Under the pieces are notes generated by a model. That model was not told the origin of the DNA and searched no databases. It was given only the letters and a program-made list of their open reading frames with translations. Made by a program: the position numbers and the translations under genes. A stretch of 64,000 nt of DNA from an uncultured Eubacteriales bacterium (GTDB lineage Bacteria > Bacillota > Clostridia > Peptostreptococcales > Anaerovoracaceae): positions 1-64,000 of the forward strand of contig CACYFZ010000003.1 in NCBI GenBank assembly GCA_902773835.1, given 5' to 3'. Shown piece after piece: positions 29,601 to 34,797 of this stretch (its first letter is position 1; every line of letters starts with the position of its first letter).

Positions 29601-32239
29601 AGATCAAGTACACACTGGTAGAGTCGACTAAGATTAAGGGCTATACAGCTACGTATGACGGTGATGATGCTCAGGCCAAGAATGTAGAATTTACACTTGA
29701 TCCTGAGAGTGATGAGCCTTATCTCGTAACGGTAACAAACACTCATGAGCCAAAGGCCACGAAGATCTACGTTAAGAAACAGTGGAACGATAACAACGAT
29801 CAGGACGGCAAGAGAGGCGAAGTTGAGATTACGCTTAAGGCTGCTGATGACTCTGAAGGTGCATATGACGGCAAGGACTATGAGGGTAATGAAGTCGGAG
29901 TTCTCAAACTTAACACCGAGAACAATTACTACGGCAAGTTCGATAATCTGAAGAACGTCGATGCAGACGGAAAGAAGATTACATACGCTGTAGAGGAGAC
30001 ATCAGCACCTAGCGGATATGATACTGACGATGCTACATACAGCGGAAGCGGTACGCATGCAGATCCGTTCGTCGTAACAAACACCAGAGGTGCAGATACT
30101 ATTACAGTAACTGCCACTAAGCGGTGGACAGGTGATGCCGAATTCAAGGATGAGACGCGTAAGGATGTAACACTCTATCTCATCGGACGCAAGGGAGACG
30201 GTGGAATTGCATGGGATGGCGGAAGCGAGACCGTAGATGTACAGACTGATCCGGGCGACAATAAGGATGCAGGAACTGCAACTTGGACAGGACTTCCGAG
30301 AAGACTCGGCGGAGTAGAGCTCACTTGGGAGGTCTATGAGGATGCTGTGCCGGGATATGCTGCAAGTGTAAGCGGCGGAACACCTGACGAAGACGGAAAT
30401 GTTGACTTCATCGTAACGAATGAGTACGCTGGCGCAGTTGCTGAGGTTACTGCTACCAAGGTTTGGAACGATGACAACAACAGGGACGGTAAGCGTACCG
30501 ATGTATACTTCCAGCTCTACAGAACCGTAGGATATGACGGAGATGAAGAGGCTGTCGGAGATCCTGTTAAGGTAGAAGTCAATACGACTTCTGCAGACGG
30601 TGAGGAAGCCGGTACGGTTACTTGGGATAATCTGCCTGAAGTAATCGCAGAGACAGACAGCGAAACAACCGAAGAGACTGTATATAACGCAGTTGAACCT
30701 GAAGGAACTGAGAATCCGTCAGATGAAGGATGGTATGAGTTGCAAGGTAGTGAATATGTTCTGACGGAAGATACGGAAGTAGATGCTGAAAAGACATATT
30801 ACGAGCAAGGCACAGAAGAAGTTACAAGCGAGTCAACTACCGAGCGTGCTGTAATCTACACAGTTAAGGAGGTAGAGGCGCCATCAGGATATGAGTCGGT
30901 TGTTACTCAGACATCAGCCGGAGAGTTTGTTGTCAACAACATCCATACACCGGAAACGACAGATGTAAGTGTTTATAAGATCTGGGGTGATGATGACGAT
31001 GCAGAAGGTTTCAGACCTGACCACATCAAGATAAGACTCAAAGACGGTGATGAAACTGTCAGAGAGGTAACTCTCACTTCAGAAGATGAGGGAGAAGGCT
31101 GGAACAGCGGCACTTACACCTTCGAAGATGTTCTGAAGAACAAAGGCGGAGAACCTATCGACTACTCCGTAGTTGAACTTGACGAAGATGAGGAAACTGA
31201 ACTCGTCGACGGAGAAAAGACTTCTTATAGCTATGATGTCAGCATCAGCGGTGGAGGAACATCTGAGGATCCGTTCCTCATCAAGAACACGCATGCATCC
31301 GGCGGTATCACGAAACTTGTTGTTAACAAGAAGTGGGAAGGTGACGAAAAACACATAGAGACAAGAGGCGACGTTAAATACCACCTCATCAAGGTAATTG
31401 ACGGCGAGAGAGTCGATACCGGAGATGAAAAGACCGCGACATACGATTCTGCAGATCCGGACAATCCTATGACTGTGACATGGGAGGATCTGCCGACCAG
31501 AGAGAAAGGCAAAGATGTAGTGTACACAGTCGAAGAGGTTGATGTTCCTAAGGGCTACACACCGGCTGTAGGTAATGTCGATGAGGATGGAAATGTCACA
31601 GTAACTAATACTTACAGTGATACACCGGCATTCGGCGAGGACGTAATCTATATTGATCCGCTGAATAATGCAGGCAGTATGGTTCTCAAGTCAACATCTT
31701 ATGACACTCATGGTGAGGCGAAGGAAGCTGCTGACAATAAAACGGGAGCTCCTGCAAATCCTAAACACGAAGGATATAAGTTCGCGGGATGGGCTGTAAA
31801 CTATGATGAAAACGGTAACTTCGTGATTGTCGCAACATACAGTGCAATTCCTGAGAAGGTTACGCCGACTACATCTTACATCGATCCTAATACCGGACTT
31901 CTTGTAAGCGTACAGACGGATGATCCGTCAAGTGTCAAAGCACCTGCTGATCCTAAGGCTAAGAACATGCAGTTCGTAGGATGGAGAAAGGTTACTGATG
32001 CTGCCGGCAACACCATATTCGTAGCAGAATATGAATGTGACTGCGGTAATGGCAGCGGTGATGCTGTCGACGGTAGCGGAAAGTCAGGCGGCAAGTCCGG
32101 AGTCAAGACCGGTGATATGACATCGATGTACATATGGATAATGCTCTTGCTTCTCTCGATTGCTGTTGCAGCGACTGTTGCAATTAAGAGAATCAGAAAA
32201 TCTGACAAAGAAGTTCATGAGTACAAAGACAGGCATTAG
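14621..32239 (+). CDS. Giant multi-domain Cna-B/FctA-type cell-surface protein
   Basis: A single open frame of 5,872 residues. AAGGTAAGGG lies before the ATG. The export signal has a long basic, Ser/Gly/His-rich n-region (~60 residues), a hydrophobic core at about 63-82 and a likely AFA|DD cut after residue 86. A unique region (~87-545) is followed by a beta-repeat segment (~546-640) and then about 33 modules to ~5,660: roughly 25 Cna-B-type (K-x-W-D-D ... VTNTH), six FctA-like pilin modules (e.g. VVKELQGRPWNDNDKF) and two SpaA-like modules (APAGY). Lys near the start, Glu in YTVEE and Asn in VTN suggest intramolecular isopeptide bonds. Two InlB-like repeats (GYKFAGWAV, NMQFVGWRKV) precede V5828-KTGD, a membrane helix and a basic tail, a variant sortase signal. 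Predicted adhesin or stalk; no sortase is in the window. Confidence 0.9.
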   Translation: MKDYSKAETKVVASDANRVRTEAKGYTPARGKAYGASETGSSAKLGGCGSSGNKSRHHRHGSVFGTALVVLLTFIMVFASLLGAFADDLVNTVPNEEASGDFYSGTINTGFAPNGYTPPSTTYGPGYGPYNVDGVYQSQSTASATSFAAGLPLGTIFIDQSKISDTGGVTEVVSKDTAIIAGLTLNSGQPNQMGYDGTKPGAIKMVPGKINELNGDLFKVTFPDAAILPNGERADLVITYSNAKIVIDQRYLAAPPDEQYYHGAVYLARGNAFNRGGTDATDFSTVSYKTAAENLVLNYIQNNYGTAKTFKNTSSKVPSVGTSLDATYQIVNKDGTPAAGTFVYAISGINLDRDPDMGGAIGSGNNVNKPLWYSYEDSFSGENGKDYSFFSEAMEILGGQESEYVYVRPNTNQEDNPDARITPPKGQYFWPNVSKTDEGNIKFISNGLNSPSLGGHDASYSAGFVTLADAAKGFKVTATGHGSQAQSMNSLVFNSKQIWYRYVSGSGKHGRIETTSEGNWGGKLNDGGTVLDGGENPHAEGATGDEKPNTYVIAEGKTVTYTMTPDIGYKLKKLTVNGEEVEYDGDAVSKMKKGDTVTVTTAAGHAGVLKYEEDGTYTFKFVYAEHDEEIFVEWEPTTADVLVAKRWQDEDDKDGLRAAATMPNVKLQYSTNRGRTWTDVTDKVGNYNIADFADPVTQQTVPDGNFLDGSYDINNDQTGRHPYTWEYLPVYTYDSNGIADSAILYRIVELPDPGIADYLKAQYFDDQSFDLTSPKTKTKDGWLVFDNTTGTEYVQKGDGLYYEVTDGLPAADPADPQPKASDLTPHSSDEYWTVDKGTPYQAVEVKNEHTPREVYIDLTKFWNDATIYGVEATDGNDYARRKLTFVLHGETADRPVDLNGDDEGDDREIIIEVNESDDKADVTGDKTIDGYTIYKDSSGTEYALVNDDSTHEDGYYPVSGETIDYESGPATPSGHMTPVPKGDGTYKIDDNNFGALIEHLSTHEGGKPITYTITEKIGGIAANDNELPWTTTGGTLNPVKNSKEEIIGYTTQFTNTPVIDKDVKSLPLTIEKHDKLTGAVLEDATFTVYTNTATKEKAAEYQLEKIDGKQVYTNQITKYIKKDDNKYYEVNESGVVATAPADPQPDVRSLKDSYTGSVEDNEVTTDAAGQATITFKAPGTYYVMETEAPAGYNVDPTTYTFVVDEKLNSIRLQSADVNHETKWWKKLYDLLFGDGTTEEENWEPTPDKDGGTLTVDDDPIRANILINKVWDDKNDQDGLRNYAVEFPKVKIQKTTDPADEDSWVDVNSDVIPAPDKTIPDHNAPLIVDQDNYYTWDNLPAYEDGKLLTYRVIELGGKLKDNATFLPDGDHPEETAYSWVAKTATSDEEEFNIANITDPDNPTPRNRTVTVTNKHIPEKIKLSVSKDWADDDDDTSDRRAANITLYKTVNGAESVVEILDGAVPLYDETEFYTWEGLPAYEDGYPVTYRVEESPVEHYATTYKKVYTDTSGTSVNTDGDSIDSSDVERTWDEDTRDETTEGTINIRNANLQELKVAKMWVKGSNANITYKLYRTTSTDPDVIDWDETWTGWTPDSNWEAVETTVAFTANLFATSDTGDRKEKSVPSLPKADANGNPYTYRVWEDADATRYEANQISNTEVVNTNLHAEDGVANVNVVKELQGRPWNDNDKFYFKIEPYEDDGTIYHNQGAYGTDAEGNPITDPANVPMPAAGNEIQETDKNKVQVGAIGRNVGFDSIEFTTAQVDKDQTAEYYYKVYEVYDASGTSLDDATNHTGKKNGITYAGEVDSGIFSGSTFKPTEHTLRIVVSSDSNGKITTDIYWDGATSHSAVPVYTNNYDASAEVHAHIIKDVMGREITGDDEFNFTITNIAGAPMRATADAEADTSTQQHDAGKIDPNDGTKVTPASNNYDPVDGNGGNYRAIETMSTNWIKVGDLANKTSDDKATDTFIYQITENAPNAGTKPSKADDDDLTFDERSIYVKLVATDNLDGTLNIEKSYWYDAACTSNPVHANVLVSKADGSIAPAGSTPGEEYKYVPAAIFINSQTVDIPVVKEWTDGPAVEDVTLHLERKLIPLNQEEGLTYFGAESAPGYNNKGWETVGNVTIAHRGDFVDTTGAIITEDKTYEDVEGFNKDLPKYVTVDGTTYRAVYKLIEDKTSDAYSTTYRSKKGGTETDKNQVFLDGETLIVTNKVVAKNEANIAAVKQLMGRQWLDEDDFPFTLVPEGKGTYDNDGKYSGKDTSDEAKASVPMPENDSSRESTTTDAGTADAVATTHAKKSMTTVDPNGGLERLARFGAIEFDISDLTWVKDHYEGDFFYVMEESIPDDATHNPDGTYTKNGITYDGTSHNVHVKVTANRTDVLYVQIAYDEETVGDVTTGTQFTPVYTNKYDAIAEYAQDINKYIMGRAWKSTDVFDFRMTALGGAPFEDADRSEFPPVDTTSDDEREEDLEGGYAIHSARGAHVNRMKVSDTTKEIQELTMPKIEFRLSELNKTVTEEEAGSLGALTYSNGDPVPAGTAYGQFVYSFEETNDYLEKAGKDVKDLNIDPDTEYVRVTVIDKGDGTLDCKTEVFEDRYCSTPRYKPGTHDPATSPTFVNQLKRKLSITKAWADTPNSDVVMKLQWSLNGENWYDVSEATFLAGQPETKTIAKDATGDALTVTWTDLPAYANIVSVGDQTADDIDMNDLWVYYTITEDSVNNVITRYSEEPYVEGESYTNTEKYKTPVNGANPFRTEDAPSGESYAERTYADIIDKLHVTNWRTETEGTAKVGVVKQYIGKVWESETFTFEMKPVKSKLGSAADYTSYDDQVAAHETDPKVKVMPTLSDNKATADTGTDAVSVNEHAANFKGLVIKLSDLLVATEGEDKGKEKGEFIYEIKEVIPDDAVEMTEDGKTYFVKKDEKGNIIKYTTDTHTVKIIAVDDGGGDIDITVSYDERNPGEYVPVYTNYAMMPTPVDGTKEWHGGKKAEHQNGKVEIDDETGEIKSDPEPSDNLKLKLKRKLTTSDGIEETMSTDDAGRDLVVVWVKETPATPAKPTGYWVSEEGDRISDEQYQAIQDEEEKAKYSKEMTPEVPASIDTQTGDDPDSTEKGNSGPYTYTIKAEVTEGGVTKYEDPLLNVCNEAGYEYEYYITETSVPTGYSKSEDGMDVVNTNNEKDKLKVTKIWDDAQDAERLRPDKVIVHLYKEVIVPAEEGGEATTKTVQVEVDKKTITKQEGDNKDIWSTGVVFEDLPLYDSNGNVIKYYVLEEGMAGYTGTYAANSRAAGDYKDEEHLVKIELDGNTTADPQFVDIKNSLTPATDEITIEKIWDDNNNAQGKRPSDVTFKLYKYVWNNTSEKYEKKPAAKRPAVQADVTAGKASKVGDDVAITDLELDGTADTENTIAYETEAWKGTWKNLPLTENGKTVIYTIEEDTEGSAYAAPGTQGRYSNTPCVTGNQFDGYKVKNVYTDELTEAKITKVWKDNNNAWNTRPRKLHVELYRTYEVADGQPVTPEKVTTDAEGNSIKEEISADDEDPDANTWVHKYNKLPKYTSLDVDGTTVSREYTYFWKETVPTGYVATGRNSGDQAVEVVGDGSKTAEIKDKTTVTNTYVTGSIVLTKTWDDQSDVDKLRTKATDYLDKLTLYMGDRKITDFSTITRECRDNGDNTFTVTYGNLPVFDKDGTAISYTVEETVPNGYSIATDPAAVLTTTLDNTQEAPTVFTGLMSLTNEHKPELIDIEITKNWIDQAGFEHIDAENYKNELKLLADGEEVTDTYADKLTITPSSEGTTEDVFGIKWSELPKYKVNPLTGKLVEIVYKVTERQVDGYAEATYDNTGAYDKSKKADTSAAYNGGEINNTQVISIDVKKTWDDNDNHDNKRGDIKVVLFRNGVKYAEKTLKETDDNISIDDNVWTWTGVWTGLEYADPKGTTYNYTASEEAPQPWYEAFVNGQKLIQILLDKWNDDNNTLIFEVTNKHDDETVEFTVDKIWDDKSDVDGLRPSKIYFRLYQTVDGTTTLVEDLPEGASVKTVTNTAGEVDGDADYDNGYVEIDAKKSDKTQGTLNRVFFEDLPKYAEGGKLITYTVEEDGDISTEAIEPVRAYTTERSGDQSAGYTFKNTHSPVSVTVNPKAKKALDGRSFKSGDEFTFKLTVDSPTNAPTPTPDLIKINPTSGTDKEFNIGEITFTGADMIDELNAGDTKKFTYKLTEVDAGKTIDDIIYSTQELTLEITVSRKADGGLEVTDSNIKWTGGDGDNHDTITNKFITDTDLIIRKIWVDDDADDTSIGSRPESITIVITAEASVETASLVDAGFRLDSEQSTDVKKVYTKEITVSGSEAGTLFNDSVWQKKITGLPKLDAAGESITYTVDENDVPNYTKTDPVQKDEGRWIITNTYRRVSITGTKEWRDGGKTHDNTTELKLTVYRLAYDEGGQPVGSAETVSDAHIDWKGNKYTVIGLPESDDNGNKYTYWVTETAVDGYEAPIYDNSDAGAAADQRKTDGVYDGGKVINSALTDITVTKTWDDADYFTDETGAIGDANEYTRPEVTMTVTATATTEEEITALTEAGFTQDEEDGTKYTMEITLRGETSASVMKWTKIIEDLPMYDQDGEKIKYVATETDADGDTTPDGFIKDEGAEDTEVSNKPKDKKENGTLDLTILKTDGTTEGDAGLNGAEFTVYQSNGKTKATSEMVVANPVTTSGEDADAGKATVRFKKPGTYVIKETKAPAGYALSEKTFTVKVDEELESITLTRETDPDDSFWTWLYKLLFNGDKPESMTGDDTHGYTLKVDDDPLRAEVLVDKVWDDKNDQDGLRKKAKDESALPKVKLQYKSGDQWLDADDTILGTQEGTKTVPDKDGKISGGRTYTWKDIPAYLDGEKVEYRVIEIDKIEGYENPTYDKQTFTLSNNVGTEAENVEVSVTNKYEPETASVQVSKKWNDINNLDEMRVDELSFKLTSNNGYEKTLDLDILTDVDDGEEAIETPDDAKWTKLPVYKNGEKIKYTLVESTKIKGYTATYDGDDAQAKNVEFTLDPESDEPYLVTVTNTHEPKATKIYVKKQWNDNNDQDGKRGEVEITLKAADDSEGAYDGKDYEGNEVGVLKLNTENNYYGKFDNLKNVDADGKKITYAVEETSAPSGYDTDDATYSGSGTHADPFVVTNTRGADTITVTATKRWTGDAEFKDETRKDVTLYLIGRKGDGGIAWDGGSETVDVQTDPGDNKDAGTATWTGLPRRLGGVELTWEVYEDAVPGYAASVSGGTPDEDGNVDFIVTNEYAGAVAEVTATKVWNDDNNRDGKRTDVYFQLYRTVGYDGDEEAVGDPVKVEVNTTSADGEEAGTVTWDNLPEVIAETDSETTEETVYNAVEPEGTENPSDEGWYELQGSEYVLTEDTEVDAEKTYYEQGTEEVTSESTTERAVIYTVKEVEAPSGYESVVTQTSAGEFVVNNIHTPETTDVSVYKIWGDDDDAEGFRPDHIKIRLKDGDETVREVTLTSEDEGEGWNSGTYTFEDVLKNKGGEPIDYSVVELDEDEETELVDGEKTSYSYDVSISGGGTSEDPFLIKNTHASGGITKLVVNKKWEGDEKHIETRGDVKYHLIKVIDGERVDTGDEKTATYDSADPDNPMTVTWEDLPTREKGKDVVYTVEEVDVPKGYTPAVGNVDEDGNVTVTNTYSDTPAFGEDVIYIDPLNNAGSMVLKSTSYDTHGEAKEAADNKTGAPANPKHEGYKFAGWAVNYDENGNFVIVATYSAIPEKVTPTTSYIDPNTGLLVSVQTDDPSSVKAPADPKAKNMQFVGWRKVTDAAGNTIFVAEYECDCGNGSGDAVDGSGKSGGKSGVKTGDMTSMYIWIMLLLLSIAVAATVAIKRIRKSDKEVHEYKDRH
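17818..18460 (+). repeat. SpaA-like module + Trp motif + Cna-B module, copy 1
   Basis: Encodes a SpaA-like module (LTIEKHDKLTGAVLEDATF ... METEAPAGYNV), then WWKKLYDLLFGDG (about 18286-18324), a short linker, DDDPIRANILINKVWDD and KNDQDGLR. Copy 2 at 28558-29050 has the same order, so this composite was duplicated inside the gene. Confidence 0.75.
28558..29050 (+). repeat. SpaA-like module + Trp motif + Cna-B module, copy 2
   Basis: Encodes LDLTILKTDGTTEGDAGLNG ... KETKAPAGYALS, then SFWTWLYKLLFNGD (about 28879-28920), DDDPLRAEVLVDKVWDD and KNDQDGLR, in the same order as copy 1 about 10.7 kb upstream. Confidence 0.75.
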
Positions 32240-32263
32240 CCAAAGAACAATTGATTAAAGGTA

Positions 32264-32296
32264 CGGGGTTTCCGAAAGGGGACCCCGGTCTTTATT
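32264..32296 (+). terminator. Terminator of the giant surface-protein gene
   Basis: CGGGGTTTCC (32264-32273) and GGGGACCCCG (32278-32287) form a ten-base stem with two G-T pairs around a GAAA tetraloop, followed by GTCTTTATT. Confidence 0.75.
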
Positions 32297-32301
32297 ACAA
32301 T

Positions 32302-32328
32302 AAAAACCGTCGGGCCCGGACCGACGGT
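32302..32328 (-). terminator. Terminator of coaBC
   Basis: ACCGTCGG (32306-32313) pairs perfectly with CCGACGGT (32321-32328). On the minus strand the stem is followed by TTTTTATTG, 26 bases after the coaBC stop. Confidence 0.85.
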
Positions 32329-32353
32329 GAATTGAAGTCTTTTGACAGTGCTG

Positions 32354-33550
32354 TTATTTCATGAGCATGAGGGCATCGAGTATGCGCTGTGCGGTGTCCG
32401 TTTTGGAGAGTTGACCGAGCTCGGTGGTGCTGTCTTTTGTTATCATTGTCACCACGTTGGTATCTCCTTGGAAGCCCGCACCTTTTGTTCTAAGGCTGTT
32501 GGCGCAGATCATATCCAGGTTTTTAGATTCGAGTTTCTTCTTTGCATTTGCAAGAAGCTCTTCTGTCTCCATGGCAAAACCGCAGATAATCTGTCCTTTC
32601 TTTTTCTTTTGGCCTACTTCTTTGAGTATGTCATGGGTAGGCTTAAATTCTATAGACATATCTTTGGACTTTGAATCCTTTTTTATCTTTTGATAGGCGG
32701 TGGTTTTCGGAGTAAAGTCTGCAACAGCCGCTGCTTTAATTACAATGTCTGATTTCGGCGCAGCCTTTGTGACTGCCTTGTACATGTCCTCTGCGCTCGT
32801 GACGTCGATTCTCTTTACGCCGAGCGGGCAGCTGAGATTGGTGCGGCCGCTAACGAGTGTGACGTCTGCTCCGCGCAGGGCTGCTGCCTGCGCTATGGCG
32901 TAGCCCATCTTTCCGCTGGAGTGGTTGGTTATATAGCGCACAGGGTCTATCGCTTCCTGCGTCGGGCCTGCGGTGACTAAGACCGATAGACCCTGCATGT
33001 CCTTTTCACATGCTATTTCGGAAAGGACATGCTGCAGCAGCTCTTCCGGTTCAGGCATCTTACCTTTACCTTCATCACCGCACGCGAGAAGTCCTTCTGC
33101 CGGCTCTATCAGCTTAAAGCCGTACTCCGTTATCTTCTTTATATTATCCTGCGTGGCAGGGTTATCATACATTGCCGTATTCATGGCGGGAGCCACCAGC
33201 TTAGGACACTTGGCTGCCAGGATGACTGTAGTCAGCATGTCGTCTGCGATGCCGTTTGCGGCCTTAGCTATGAAATTGGCGGTGGCCGGTGCCACGATAA
33301 TCAGATCGGCGGCCTTGGCCAGCGATATATGCTTTACGTCATAGTCGAAGTTTCTGTCCCACATATCTGAAATACAACGGTTTCCGCTTCTTACTTCAAA
33401 TGTGAGAGGCGTTACGAACTTAGTGGCATTTTCGGTCATCACAACATGTACGTCAGCGCCCTGCTTTTTCAGTTCGCCAACGAGTGTGACCGTCTTGTAT
33501 GCCGCTATTCCGCCGGTAACACCGACTACAACTGTCTTGCCGCTAAGCAT
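32354..33550 (-). CDS. coaBC: Phosphopantothenoylcysteine decarboxylase / phosphopantothenate-cysteine ligase
   Basis: Bifunctional enzyme of coenzyme A synthesis: the CoaB half joins cysteine to 4'-phosphopantothenate and the FMN-dependent CoaC half decarboxylates the product. 398 residues. The N-terminal flavoprotein half has VVVGVTGGIAAYK, the PAMNTAMYDNPATQ substrate clamp and the catalytic-Cys segment ACGDEGKGKMPEPEE; the C-terminal half has VTAGPTQEAIDPVRYITN and KAAAVADF. I place the start at 33550 because GAAAGGAC lies 7-8 bases upstream; a second ATG two codons earlier sits too close to it, and a longer frame to 33598 has no ribosome site. Single-gene unit, convergent with the giant gene. 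Confidence 0.95.
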   Translation of the reverse strand: MLSGKTVVVGVTGGIAAYKTVTLVGELKKQGADVHVVMTENATKFVTPLTFEVRSGNRCISDMWDRNFDYDVKHISLAKAADLIIVAPATANFIAKAANGIADDMLTTVILAAKCPKLVAPAMNTAMYDNPATQDNIKKITEYGFKLIEPAEGLLACGDEGKGKMPEPEELLQHVLSEIACEKDMQGLSVLVTAGPTQEAIDPVRYITNHSSGKMGYAIAQAAALRGADVTLVSGRTNLSCPLGVKRIDVTSAEDMYKAVTKAAPKSDIVIKAAAVADFTPKTTAYQKIKKDSKSKDMSIEFKPTHDILKEVGQKKKKGQIICGFAMETEELLANAKKKLESKNLDMICANSLRTKGAGFQGDTNVVTMITKDSTTELGQLSKTDTAQRILDALMLMK

Positions 33551-33692
33551 AAGCATTGTCCTTTCACTTCGCCTTCTATTGCACGATAATTGTAGCATTA
33601 TATTACACCTGAAAGGCTATAATTAACAGTTTTTTAGGCTTTTTATACTCTAAAGGGTATACGAGAAAGTGTATTTGTAATATGCTTAACAC

Positions 33693-34763
33693 ATGGGAAA
33701 GAAGGCAATTGTAGCAATGAGCGGAGGCGTTGATTCATCTGTTGCGGCGTATCTTATGCAGAAAGCCGGATACGATGTCAGCGGTGCCATTATGAAGCTC
33801 TTTGATACCGAAGATAAAGCATCTAAGGGCGAGCTCCGCGGAACGGATAATATAGAAGATGCCGGGAAAGTCGCAAAGAATCTGGGTATAGAGCTCGGTG
33901 TCTTTGATATGCGACAAGAGTTTAAAGATACGGTAATAGACAGATTCGTAGAGGAGTATGAGAGCGGAAGAACGCCTAATCCTTGTGTTTTTTGTAATAA
34001 GAGACTTAAGTTTGAAGAATTGTATAATATTGCTTCCGGCGGAGAAGATGCGGTTATAGCGACGGGCCATTATGCTGTTATAGAGTACGATGAATCCGAC
34101 GGAAGATACAAACTCAGAAAGGCTGCGGATTCAGGAAAAGATCAGAGTTACTTCCTTTATACACTTTCTCAGGAACAGCTTTCTCGTACGAAGTTCCCCC
34201 TCGGAGGAATGAACAAGTCTGAAGTTCGTAAGATTGCAGAAGAGCAGGGTTTTGTGACTGCAAAGAAAAAAGAGAGTCAGGATATATGCTTCATCCCCGG
34301 AGGTGACTATGCCGAATTCATTCACGGGTACACCGGGAAAGAGTATGAAGCAGGTGTTTTCGTGGACGAAGACGGAAATGTAATGGGAACTCACAAGGGA
34401 ATCATCAATTACACTATAGGCCAGAGAAAGGGCCTCGGCCTTGCACTAAAAAAACCGGCCTATGTATTGGAACTGGATACAGAGGGTAACAAAGTAATTC
34501 TCGGAGATAATGAGGAGCTCTTTAAGAGAGAACTTACTGCAAGGGACTTTAACTGGCTGTCTGTGGCGCCGCCGAGCGGCCCTTTCAGAGCCTCTGCCCG
34601 CATCAGATACCGCCACCGCGAAGCGCCATGCGAGATCATTCCTTTAGATGAGAGAAAGCGTGTTAAAATAGTATTTGATGAGCCTCAGCGCGCCATTACC
34701 CGCGGGCAGTCCGTAGTCCTCTACGACGAAGACTACGTGCTCGGCGGCGGAATAATAGAATAG
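33693..34763 (+). CDS. mnmA: tRNA-uridine 2-sulfurtransferase
   Basis: Thiolates U34 of Glu, Gln and Lys tRNAs, using ATP and a persulfide carrier. 356 residues: PP-loop AMSGGVDSSVAAY at the N-terminus, the nucleophile segment NPCVFCNKRLKF, the persulfide Cys in QDICFIPGGDY, and the beta-barrel tail (RIRYRHREAPC). No Shine-Dalgarno sequence is seen before the ATG, and a TATGCT box lies 6 bases upstream, so the mRNA may be leaderless; an 11-base dyad-like TATACT...GGTATA stretch sits further up. The aminotransferase gene follows after 34 bases and is probably co-transcribed. Confidence 0.95.
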   Translation: MGKKAIVAMSGGVDSSVAAYLMQKAGYDVSGAIMKLFDTEDKASKGELRGTDNIEDAGKVAKNLGIELGVFDMRQEFKDTVIDRFVEEYESGRTPNPCVFCNKRLKFEELYNIASGGEDAVIATGHYAVIEYDESDGRYKLRKAADSGKDQSYFLYTLSQEQLSRTKFPLGGMNKSEVRKIAEEQGFVTAKKKESQDICFIPGGDYAEFIHGYTGKEYEAGVFVDEDGNVMGTHKGIINYTIGQRKGLGLALKKPAYVLELDTEGNKVILGDNEELFKRELTARDFNWLSVAPPSGPFRASARIRYRHREAPCEIIPLDERKRVKIVFDEPQRAITRGQSVVLYDEDYVLGGGIIE

Positions 34764-34797
34764 GAAACCTACTGTAACAAGAAAAGGCGAGTGAAAA

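Larger units (their letters stand above)
16530..31615 (+). repeat. Array of ~33 immunoglobulin-like/pilin modules within the giant gene
   Basis: Protein-level repeats, each about 100-190 residues, recognised by a Lys-x-Trp-Asp-type start and a VTNTH/VTNKH-type end. FctA-like modules cluster at about 19.6-23.5 kb, with one more near 27.0 kb, while the last third is almost pure Cna-B. Repeats are diverged at the DNA level, so the array should be fairly stable. The 5' part uses many GCC/ACC-type codons, whereas the part beyond about 24 kb shifts towards ACA/ACT/GAT, hinting that blocks of modules were acquired or amplified at different times. Confidence 0.8.

Noticed and set aside
16530..31615. 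CRISPR array or DNA-level satellite repeats in the giant gene
   Set aside because: The repetition is at protein level, with diverged DNA, irregular module lengths and an intact reading frame.
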